DNA of 12,738 nt from JANNSW01 sp031431235. GTDB lineage: Bacteria > Pseudomonadota > Alphaproteobacteria > Rhizobiales > Hyphomicrobiaceae. The first letter of the stretch is position 1. Every line of letters begins with the position of its first letter. Below are positions 7,944 through 12,738 of the stretch, piece by piece. A model generated the notes under the pieces. It did not search any database, was not told the origin of the DNA, and worked only from the letters and a program-made list of their open reading frames with translations. The stretch spans positions 1-12,738 of the forward strand of contig JANPDA010000459.1 of assembly GCA_031431235.1 (NCBI GenBank). The letters are read 5' to 3'. The position numbers and the translations under genes are program-made.

Positions 7944-7958
7944 CGGGATGACATCCCG
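7944..7958. repeat. Perfect 15-base palindrome in the lemA leader
   Basis: CGGGATGACATCCCG: seven-base arms around a single A, 20 bases before the lemA ribosome-binding site (GGAGG, 7978-7982). It could be an operator. It also resembles the dispersed GGGATGAC-type intergenic palindromes common in alphaproteobacterial genomes. The one-base centre makes an RNA hairpin unlikely, so a DNA-binding site or a repeat remnant is preferred. Confidence 0.4.
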
Positions 7959-7990
7959 CGCCGGTCGGGGGAAATGTGGAGGATCACAGC

Positions 7991-8605
7991 ATGAGCCGCT
8001 CTTTCGTCGGCATCGCACGACTGCTCCTGCTGGTGGGCTTGGTCGGCTTTTCGGTGGGACCACTCGCGGGGTGCGGCGTCAACAACATCCCGACATTCGA
8101 GGAGCAGGCCAAGGCGGCCTGGTCCGAGGTCCAGAACCAGTACAAGCGCCGCGCCGACCTGACCGACAACCTCGTCAACACGGTCAAGGGCTATGCCAAC
8201 TTCGAGCGCAAAGTGCTGAACGAGGTGGTGGAAGCGCGTGCCAAGGCGACCCAGGTGCAGCTGCCTCCCGACGTTGTGAGCAATCCGGAGGCGATGAAGA
8301 AATTTCTCGACGCGCAAGGCGCGCTCGGGGGCGCGCTGGCGCGGTTGCTGGTCGTCACGGAGAGCTATCCCGACTTGAAAGCCAGTCAGAATTTCCTGCA
8401 GCTCCAATCCCAGCTCGAGGGCTCCGAGAACCGGATTGCGATCGCCCGGCGTGACTACATCCAATCGGTGCAGGTCTACAACACCGAGTTGAAGACCATT
8501 CCCGGCCGCTGGTGGCGGTCCTTCCTCTATCCCGACGCCCGCGAGATGGCGAGCTTCACGATCACCGAGGAGGAAGGCAAGGTGCCCAAGGTCGAGTTCA
8601 ATTGA
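7991..8605 (+). CDS. lemA: LemA family lipoprotein
   Basis: LemA-fold protein of 204 residues. The N-terminus is a lipoprotein signal: a hydrophobic run RLLLLVGLVGF (10-20), then the lipobox PLAGC with C28 as the lipidated residue. The helical-bundle domain has the family signatures AWSEVQNQYKRRADLTDNLV (about 44-63), VKGYANFERKVLNEVVEARA, then SYPDLKASQNFLQLQSQLEG and ENRIAIARRDY. ATG 7991 is chosen because GGAGG lies eight bases upstream; an in-frame start at 7976 would precede that site. The protein is probably held on the periplasmic face of a membrane. LemA genes commonly sit beside TPM-domain genes, as here, and the set is thought to work in envelope or membrane stress; the molecular role is unsettled. 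Confidence 0.92.
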   Translation: MSRSFVGIARLLLLVGLVGFSVGPLAGCGVNNIPTFEEQAKAAWSEVQNQYKRRADLTDNLVNTVKGYANFERKVLNEVVEARAKATQVQLPPDVVSNPEAMKKFLDAQGALGGALARLLVVTESYPDLKASQNFLQLQSQLEGSENRIAIARRDYIQSVQVYNTELKTIPGRWWRSFLYPDAREMASFTITEEEGKVPKVEFN

Positions 8606-8873
8606 ACCCGGCCCTGGAGCTCCTCCTGTGAGCGGTCCTCGGCCAGCTGAGGACGGGCGGCAGGGTCTGATGCCGACTCCGGTCGATCAGCTCCCGCTTT
8701 CCCGGCCGCGGGCGAGGCTCGAGGTCGAGATGTCGTGCACGGCGTTTCGCCCGCCCGCGTGCCGGGACCCAGTGCCCGATGCGGCAGCCGATCGTGGTCT
8801 CGATCCCTGGGTCCCGACTGCCGCTCGCGCGGCGCCGGGAAGACGGAGGGGGGATCGACCAACTCTATCTCAT
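8606..8873 (+). other. 268-base gap between lemA and the first TPM gene, with inverted repeats
   Basis: No convincing gene. The TPM frame is open across it from GTG 8628, but the translation is proline/arginine-rich, its third codon positions are much less G/C-biased than in the neighbouring genes, and no signal peptide would be possible. Two structures are visible. GTCCTC (8635-8640) pairs with GAGGAC (8649-8654), extended inward by a G-T and a G-C pair around a CCAG loop. CGGGACCCA (8763-8771) pairs perfectly with TGGGTCCCG (8808-8816) across 36 bases. Possible roles are an attenuator, an mRNA-processing site or an internal promoter region. None is demonstrated. Confidence 0.5.
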
Positions 8874-9671
8874 ATGGCGGCGCCGAGGCTGGCAGTCGTG
8901 CTTGCGCTCGTGCTGGCGGCGTTGCTCGCCGCGCCGCCGGTGGGAGCCGAGCCGGTGTACCCCGCGCTTGTCGGCCGCGTGGTCGACGAGGCGGGGCTGC
9001 TCTCTTCGGCCCAGCGGGCGGCGATCTCGGCCAAGCTCGCAGGCATCGAGGAGACATCGGGCGCCCAAGTCGTCGTGGTGACGCTCGGCTCGCTGCAGGG
9101 CTACGAGATCGAGGAGCTCGGCTACAAGCTCGGCCGGCACTGGGGCATCGGCCGCAAGGATGCCGACGATGGTGTGCTGCTGATCGTGGCTCCCAATGAC
9201 CGCAAGACCCGGATCGAGGTCGGTCGCGGTCTCGAGCCGACGCTGACGGATGCGCTCACGAAAGCGATCATCGAGCGCACGATCCTGCCGCGGTTCCGCC
9301 GGGGCGATTTCGCGGGCGGCATCGAGGCGGGGGTGGACGAGGTCGCCCAAGTGCTCGGCGGCAATGCGGCCGAGGTCGGCCAGCGGCTCGTCGAAAAACC
9401 CAGCGAGCTCGATTGGGTGGCACTGGTGTTTCTGCTGATCTGGCTTGGGGTCGTGCTCTACTCGATCTGGCGCGCCCATCGTGCGGCCCGCGAGCAACGC
9501 CAGCTCGGAGCCAAGGGCAGCAGCCGACGGTCGCGCTCGGGCAATGATCCGGTTTTCCTGCCCGGGGGCTGGGGTGGATCGGGCGGATGGAGCGGTGGCA
9601 GCGGTGGCGGGGGCAGCTGGGGTGGCGGGGGTGGCAGCTTCGGCGGCGGCGGCTCCTCGGGCAGCTGGTAG
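8874..9671 (+). CDS. TPM-domain membrane protein (YgcG-like) with glycine-rich tail
   Basis: Protein of 265 residues from ATG 8874. It has a signal peptide (MAAPRLAVVLALVLAALLAA, then PPVGA before EPVYP) and a periplasmic TPM domain at about 30-165 (VGRVVDEAGLLSSAQR, SGAQVVVVTLGSLQGYEIEE, WGIGRKDADDGVLLIVAPND, TRIEVGRGLEPTLTD). A single membrane helix follows at about 181-199 (WVALVFLLIWLGVVLYSIW), then a basic stretch and a Gly/Ser tail (231-265) ending GGGGSFGGGGSSGSW. That layout is typical of bacterial TPM proteins, a fold that includes plant TLP18.3 and Psb32. Start caveat: GGAGGGGGG at 8845-8853 is too far from ATG 8874 to be its ribosome-binding site. ATG 8874 is chosen because the signal peptide begins there. 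Second gene of the LemA-TPM-TPM group, 17 bases before the next gene. Confidence 0.88.
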   Translation: MAAPRLAVVLALVLAALLAAPPVGAEPVYPALVGRVVDEAGLLSSAQRAAISAKLAGIEETSGAQVVVVTLGSLQGYEIEELGYKLGRHWGIGRKDADDGVLLIVAPNDRKTRIEVGRGLEPTLTDALTKAIIERTILPRFRRGDFAGGIEAGVDEVAQVLGGNAAEVGQRLVEKPSELDWVALVFLLIWLGVVLYSIWRAHRAAREQRQLGAKGSSRRSRSGNDPVFLPGGWGGSGGWSGGSGGGGSWGGGGGSFGGGGSSGSW

Positions 9672-9688
9672 CGAAGGGATCGACAAAG

Positions 9689-10300
9689 ATGCTGACCGAC
9701 GTCGAGCGAAAGCGGATTGCCGAGGCGATCAGCTCCGTCGAGCGCCAGACCAGCGGGGAGATCATCGCGGTGCTGGCAGCGGAAAGCGATTCCTATACCT
9801 ATGCGCCCATCCTGTGGGCGGCCATTGTCGCACTGCTGGTGCCGTGGCCGCTCGTCTTCTTCACCTGGCTACCGGTGCAGACCATCTACGCGGTGCAGTT
9901 GATCGTGTTCCTGGTGGTGTCGCTGGTATGTTATACGCGGCCGCTGCGGTATGCCCTGGTGCCAGGGTCGGTCAAGCGATCGCGGTCCCATCGGCGGGCC
10001 GTCGAGCAATTCCTCGCCCAGAACCTGCACACCACGCGCGGCCGCACCGGCGTCCTGATTTTCGTGTCCGCAGCCGAGCGCTATGTGGAGATCATTGCCG
10101 ATCAGGAGGTCCGCCTGAAGGTCGGCGATGAGGTCTGGCAGGGCATCGTCGACCGCCTCGTCGCCGATCTCGGCGAGAACGAGGCTAGCCGAGGTTTTCA
10201 CGCGGCGATCGAGGCGACAGGCAAGCTGCTCGCCAGCCATTTCCCGCCCGGCACCGGCAATGCCGACGAGCTGCCCAACCACATGATCGTGCTGGATTGA
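9689..10300 (+). CDS. TPM-domain protein split by a two-helix membrane hairpin
   Basis: Protein of 203 residues. The start of a TPM domain (MLTDVERKRIAEAISSVERQ, then TSGEIIAVLAAES, about 1-35) is followed by two hydrophobic helices (about 40-60 and 64-82). The rest of the domain then resumes: HRRAVEQFLAQNLHTTRGRT (about 101-120), GVLIFVSAAERYVEIIADQE (121-140), then VWQGIVDRL and FHAAIEATGKLLASHFPP. There is no signal peptide, so the TPM halves probably lie on the cytoplasmic side, opposite to the first TPM protein. ATG 9689 is preceded by AAGGGA at 9674-9679; upstream in-frame ATG codons lie within the glycine-rich tail of the preceding gene and are unlikely. Last gene of the LemA-TPM-TPM group. 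The family is recognisable, the function is not. Confidence 0.87.
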   Translation: MLTDVERKRIAEAISSVERQTSGEIIAVLAAESDSYTYAPILWAAIVALLVPWPLVFFTWLPVQTIYAVQLIVFLVVSLVCYTRPLRYALVPGSVKRSRSHRRAVEQFLAQNLHTTRGRTGVLIFVSAAERYVEIIADQEVRLKVGDEVWQGIVDRLVADLGENEASRGFHAAIEATGKLLASHFPPGTGNADELPNHMIVLD

Positions 10301-10330
10301 GGCGGCGCGCGGCGTTTGCGTTGGCGGTGC

Positions 10331-10359
10331 CTTGACGCTCGCGCATGCTGTGCTAGCTT
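10331..10359 (+). promoter_or_regulatory. Promoter of the tRNA-Gly gene
   Basis: CTTGAC (10331-10336), 17 bases, then TAGCTT (10354-10359). The spacing and the leading C of CTTGAC fit housekeeping promoters of alphaproteobacteria. Transcription would begin about 8-10 bases before the mature tRNA end at 10375. Confidence 0.6.
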
Positions 10360-10374
10360 CGGCGCCGGCCTGAT

Positions 10375-10448
10375 GCGGGCGTAGTTCAATGGCAGAACGG
10401 CAGCTTCCCAAGCTGCATACGAGGGTTCGATTCCCTCCGCCCGCTCCA
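10375..10448 (+). tRNA. tRNA-Gly (anticodon CCC)
   Basis: Full cloverleaf. The acceptor stem is GCGGGCG (10375-10381) with CGCCCGC (10438-10444), discriminator T10445, CCA encoded at 10446-10448. D stem GTTC/GAAC (10384-10387, 10395-10398). Anticodon stem GCAGC/GCTGC (10400-10404, 10412-10416) around the loop TTCCCAA, anticodon CCC at 10407-10409. T stem GAGGG/CCCTC with loop TTCGATT. It decodes GGG. No integrase and no duplicated tRNA end are visible nearby, so there is no sign that it serves as an integration site here. Confidence 0.96.
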
Positions 10449-10527
10449 ATGGCTCTGGCGACTGGCACAATTCATATCGATCGATCGTCACGGCCGTGCA
10501 GGCGGGCGTCGGGCTGTTGGCTTCGTG

Positions 10528-11217
10528 CTATTGCAGCTCGGGCTCGGCGCGAATGGCTTTGGCGAGGATTCTTGCGGCAAACTCGATGTCGCGCCGGATC
10601 GCCGTCTCGAGCGCCACCGGGTCGCGCCGCTCGATCGCCCGCACAATGGCCGCGTGGTTCCTCATGCCATCCTCCAAGCGGCCAAACTCGGGATAGATCA
10701 GGTTCAGATAAGCGCCAGTCTTCAGCCAGCAGCCTTCCATCATGCGCACCAGCACCGGCATGCGCGCGCACTCGTAGATGCGGAAATGGAACTGCCAGTT
10801 GTGCCGGATCACCGCCGCATAGTCCTGCTTGCGATCGGCCTTGATGATCAGATCATTGAGCCGCCTGGCGTCCTCGATCGCGGCGTCGTCCATCAGCAGT
10901 GCGGCCTCGCGCGCCGCCAGACCTTCGAGCGCGAGGCGGATCCGCGTGATCTCGGTGATGCGCGCCTCGTCGAGGGTCGGCACGTGCACCGAGCCATTGG
11001 GACCGCTCTCGAGCGCGCCTTCGGCAACGAGGTTGAAAAGCGCCTCGCGCGCTGGCGTCAGGCTGATTTCCAGAGCCGCTGCAACCGCACGGATCGTGAG
11101 CTTCTCGCCAGGCCGGAAGCGGCCGGCCATGATCGCCGTGCGCAACTCGTCGTGGGCGCGGCCGGCGAGGGTCTCGTTACGCTCGAGCGGTTTGATGCGC
11201 TGCAGGGCTCTCGACAT
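10528..11217 (-). CDS. GntR-family transcriptional regulator (FadR/FCD type)
   Basis: DNA-binding regulator of 229 residues. The N-terminal winged helix-turn-helix (about 15-78) carries the GntR signatures ELRTAIMAGRFRPGEKLTIR and LEISLTPAREALFNLVAEG. The C-terminal FCD ligand domain (about 85-215) is all-helical, with ITRIRLALEGLAAREAA, QFHFRIYECA (H144) and NHAAIVRAIERRDP (H188). The Asp expected four residues before H144 in metal-binding FCD proteins is N140, and I see no third histidine between H144 and H188, so metal binding may be altered. ATG 11217 has AGGGA eight bases upstream. The gene is divergent from the DUF3830-like/RidA operon, the usual arrangement for a local regulator responding to a catabolic intermediate. 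The ligand is unknown. Confidence 0.92.
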   Translation of the reverse strand: MSRALQRIKPLERNETLAGRAHDELRTAIMAGRFRPGEKLTIRAVAAALEISLTPAREALFNLVAEGALESGPNGSVHVPTLDEARITEITRIRLALEGLAAREAALLMDDAAIEDARRLNDLIIKADRKQDYAAVIRHNWQFHFRIYECARMPVLVRMMEGCWLKTGAYLNLIYPEFGRLEDGMRNHAAIVRAIERRDPVALETAIRRDIEFAARILAKAIRAEPELQ

Positions 11218-11261
11218 CTTTGTATCCCTGGGTCGGGCATGGCTGCTGTCCGCAGTGCGAC

Positions 11262-11296
11262 TTGGCAGCGGGCCGCGGCAGGTTATACGTTATATC
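11262..11296 (+). promoter_or_regulatory. Candidate promoter/operator between the GntR gene and the DUF3830-like gene
   Basis: TTGGCA (11262-11267), 16 bases, TATACG (11284-11289) gives a plausible plus-strand promoter. Overlapping its -10 box are the tandem GTTATA-C-GTTATA (11282-11294) and the symmetric TATA-CGT-TATA (11284-11294), an A+T-rich island in a G+C-rich background. This is the best candidate binding site for the adjacent GntR regulator, and binding there would block the operon. Predicted from position and symmetry only. Confidence 0.4.
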
Positions 11297-11373
11297 AGAT
11301 GATCGCTCGGCCGCAGATATGCAAGCGATTGGTCCGCCAGCAGATAACTATCACGTGACGAGGGAGCAGGTTG

Positions 11374-12264
11374 GTGTCGGGCAGGATGATCTTTCGCTGC
11401 GAGGGGACAGACTACCGGATTGCGCTCGATGCGACCTGCGCGCCGCGAGCTGTTGCCCAGCTGAAAACGCTGTTGCCGCAAGCGATCACCATCCATTGCG
11501 CCAAGATCGCCGGTTGCCATATCTACTGGCCCTCGCCACTGCTGGCACGGTTGGAGACGGAAACCGACATTCACAGGCTCGCGCCCGGCACGTTCCTCTA
11601 CTGGCCCGACCGCCAGTATCTGGAGATCATCTACGACGAGCTGCAGGCCGAGACGGCCGCAGTCAGCGTGCTCGGGCGGCTCGAAGGCGATATCGGCTGG
11701 CTGAAGGCCTACGCCGACCGCCAGCGTCGCGAGCATGGCAGCAAGGTGTTCACGGCTTGGATCGGCCTCGAAGGCGTTGCCGGCTCCACGCTGGCGGCGC
11801 TACCGGAGGGGTGCGATCCGCTGTCGAAGCTGCGCCGGGCGCGGCTGGAGGCTTGGCGCGGCGAGCCGCCGGAGGTGGCTACCCTGCTCGCCCGCGAGGG
11901 GCTCAACATCCCGTTCGGCCCGCTCGTCACGGCTGAAGGCGCGTTCCGGCACACGCATGAGATCACTTGGCGGTTGTGGAACGATCAGCAGCGCTGGAGC
12001 GAGCTCGAGAAGCGCCAGATCGCGATCGCGACGATCGAGCTTGCGATCGCCCGGATCGCGGGCTTTGCGCAAATGCAGGCGTCGGGCACCCATCTGGGTG
12101 AAGCCATTGCGGCGCTCTGGGACGACACTGTTCCGGTTGGGGATGCGCTCGCCGAGACGGTGCTCTATTGCGGCCGGATGTCGGGTTGGCTCGACCTGCA
12201 CATGCCATGGTGGCCGGCCAACGAGCTGACGAAGGAAGCGCTCGGCCGCGGTCGAGCCGATTGA
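11374..12264 (+). CDS. DUF3830/cyclophilin-like protein with an additional uncharacterised C-terminal domain
   Basis: Cytoplasmic protein of about 296 residues, no signal peptide or membrane helix. The first 110 or so residues resemble the short DUF3830 / cyclophilin-like proteins: MIFRCEGTDYRIALDATCAP, an alpha segment AVAQLKTLLP, AKIAGCHIYWPSP, then APGTFLYWPDRQYLEIIYDE. The remaining 180 or so residues (from about GDIGWLKAYADRQRREHGSK) form a second, mainly helical region I do not recognise, with conserved-looking Trp, His and Arg clusters (FRHTHEITWRLWNDQQRW; SGWLDLHMPWWPANEL). GTG 11374 is chosen because AGGGAG (11361-11366) lies seven bases upstream; TTG 11371 and ATG 11386 are in-frame alternatives, the latter at the domain edge. 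The RidA-family gene starts 13 bases after its stop. The function is unknown. The DUF3830 resemblance is from memory of the family pattern. Confidence 0.7.
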   Translation: MSGRMIFRCEGTDYRIALDATCAPRAVAQLKTLLPQAITIHCAKIAGCHIYWPSPLLARLETETDIHRLAPGTFLYWPDRQYLEIIYDELQAETAAVSVLGRLEGDIGWLKAYADRQRREHGSKVFTAWIGLEGVAGSTLAALPEGCDPLSKLRRARLEAWRGEPPEVATLLAREGLNIPFGPLVTAEGAFRHTHEITWRLWNDQQRWSELEKRQIAIATIELAIARIAGFAQMQASGTHLGEAIAALWDDTVPVGDALAETVLYCGRMSGWLDLHMPWWPANELTKEALGRGRAD

Positions 12265-12277
12265 GGGAGAAAGCGAC

Positions 12278-12664
12278 ATGGCCAAACGGCAGAACATCTC
12301 GTCGGGATCGAGCTTCGAGGCGAAGTTCGGCTACAGCCGCGCCGTCAAGGTCGGCGAGATGGTGTTCGTCTCGGGGACGGTCGGGATGGACTATCAGACG
12401 GGCAAGATCTCGCCCGACCCGTGCGAGCAGCTGCGCCAGATCATCCGCAACATGGAGCCCGCGCTCGCCAAAGCCGGGGCCTCGCTGAAGGATGTGGTGC
12501 AGATCACGACCTACGTGACGGCGCCGGAGATTTTCCAGACGATCGGGCCGGTGCTCGGCGAGATCTTCGGCAACATCCGGCCGACCAATGCCGCGATCGT
12601 GGTAGCCTTCCCGGTGCCCGATGTGAACGTCGAGATCGCGGCGATCGCAATCGTCGGGTCGTAG
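12278..12664 (+). CDS. RidA/YjgF family protein lacking the canonical arginine
   Basis: Rid-family protein of 128 residues (trimeric chorismate-mutase-like fold). Family motifs are the central VGEMVFVSGTVGMDYQTGKI (25-44), QLRQIIRNMEPALAKAGASL (51-70) with DVVQITTYVT, and the C-terminal RPTNAAIVVAFPVPDVNVEI (101-120). Ungapped comparison with RidA (ARS...EIEAIA) puts N104 where imine-deaminating RidA has its essential arginine; the glutamate 15 residues later (E119) is kept. It therefore belongs to a Rid subgroup not expected to deaminate 2-aminoacrylate and may bind another small ligand. ATG 12278 follows GAGGGAGA (12263-12270), which overlaps the upstream stop. Its own stop (TAG 12662) falls inside RHS-like sequence on the other strand, so the last codons may have been altered by a rearrangement. 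Confidence 0.9.
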   Translation: MAKRQNISSGSSFEAKFGYSRAVKVGEMVFVSGTVGMDYQTGKISPDPCEQLRQIIRNMEPALAKAGASLKDVVQITTYVTAPEIFQTIGPVLGEIFGNIRPTNAAIVVAFPVPDVNVEIAAIAIVGS

Positions 12665-12738
12665 TAGCGGGCGTTGAGGTAGATGAGCCCGGTCTCGGGG
12701 TCGTGCTTCTCGCCGATGTAGCCCTTGCTCTGCGACAG
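12511..12738 (-). CDS. RHS-repeat-associated core domain fragment, cut by the window edge and apparently truncated
   Basis: Read on the minus strand from 12738, the first codons give LSQSKGYIGEKHDPETGL followed by IYLNARYYDP, the hallmark of the RHS/YD-repeat core in large polymorphic-toxin and wall-associated proteins. In intact RHS proteins this motif continues as xxGRFxxxDP. Here the resemblance stops after YYDP at base 12655, and the frame runs on as antisense of the RidA gene (TIAIAAISTF and so on) to a stop at 12511. The recognisable part is only 12655-12738. Most likely a decayed or rearranged end of an RHS gene whose main body lies beyond the window. A genuine short C-terminal tip encoded opposite RidA is possible but less likely. 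The start is not in the window. Confidence 0.6.
   Translation of the reverse strand: MSQSKGYIGEKHDPETGLIYLNARYYDPTIAIAAISTFTSGTGKATTIAALVGRMLPKISPSTGPIVWKISGAVT

Noticed and set aside
8628..8873. 82-residue N-terminal extension of the first TPM protein
   Set aside because: Weak third-position G/C bias compared with neighbouring genes, proline/arginine-rich translation, and it would precede an obvious signal peptide.
9569..9668. G-rich repetitive stretch as a DNA repeat or mobile-element end
   Set aside because: It encodes the Gly/Ser tail typical of TPM proteins; the repetition is codon-driven.
10375..10527. tRNA-Gly as the attachment site of an integrated element
   Set aside because: No integrase gene and no second copy of the tRNA 3' end are seen in the window.
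11220..11936. 238-residue plus-strand frame starting near the GntR promoter region
   Set aside because: It overlaps the DUF3830-like gene in a different frame, has no ribosome-binding site or domain, and reads as a low-complexity shadow.
1..12738. CRISPR array, insertion sequence or toxin-antitoxin/defence island
   Set aside because: No regularly spaced repeats, transposase motifs or terminal inverted repeats were found; the only accessory-type signal is the RHS fragment at the right edge.

Overview
The window is high-G+C DNA from a proteobacterium, most likely an alphaproteobacterium of the Hyphomicrobiales (rhizobial) type. The pointers are a CyaC-like redox adenylate cyclase, a TIGR02186 membrane protein translationally coupled to a TSUP (TauE/SafE) permease, and CTTGAC-type promoter sequences. 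The genus cannot be fixed from the sequence. Gene density is high: 12 protein genes, one tRNA and one gene fragment at the right edge.

Layout. (1) 1-3002, plus strand: a tight catabolic operon of a YtcJ-type amidohydrolase (5' end outside the window), an agmatinase-family ureohydrolase and an enoyl-CoA hydratase/isomerase, closed by a GC hairpin. (2) 3076-3882, minus strand: an outer-membrane beta-barrel protein, divergent from (3) 4131-5894, a membrane-bound class III adenylate cyclase with a six-helix histidine-rich anchor and a 2Fe-2S ferredoxin domain. (4) 5937-7717, minus strand: a TSUP permease and a TIGR02186 periplasmic/membrane protein joined by an ATGA overlap. (5) 7991-10300, plus strand: a LemA lipoprotein and two TPM-domain proteins, an envelope-type operon with an unexplained 268-base gap after lemA. 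(6) 10375-10448: tRNA-Gly(CCC) with an encoded CCA and a recognisable promoter. (7) 10528-12664: a GntR/FCD regulator divergent from a two-gene operon. That operon encodes a DUF3830/cyclophilin-like protein with an extra C-terminal domain and a RidA-family protein lacking the canonical catalytic arginine. (8) 12655-12738, minus strand: a piece of an RHS-repeat core domain whose homology stops exactly where the RidA gene ends.

How the genes work together. Regions 1 and 7 look like nitrogen-compound catabolism: amide or guanidino hydrolysis, an acyl-CoA step, a Rid protein and a GntR regulator. The substrate is not determinable, and a link between the two regions is only an inference. The cyclase is expected to convert the redox state of the quinone pool into cAMP. 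The LemA/TPM and TSUP/TIGR02186 groups are conserved envelope modules of incompletely known function.

The least ordinary parts are the RHS/RidA junction at the right end, the two-domain DUF3830-like protein, the TPM protein split by a membrane hairpin, and the structured gap between lemA and the first TPM gene. I saw no convincing complete new defence or mobile system.
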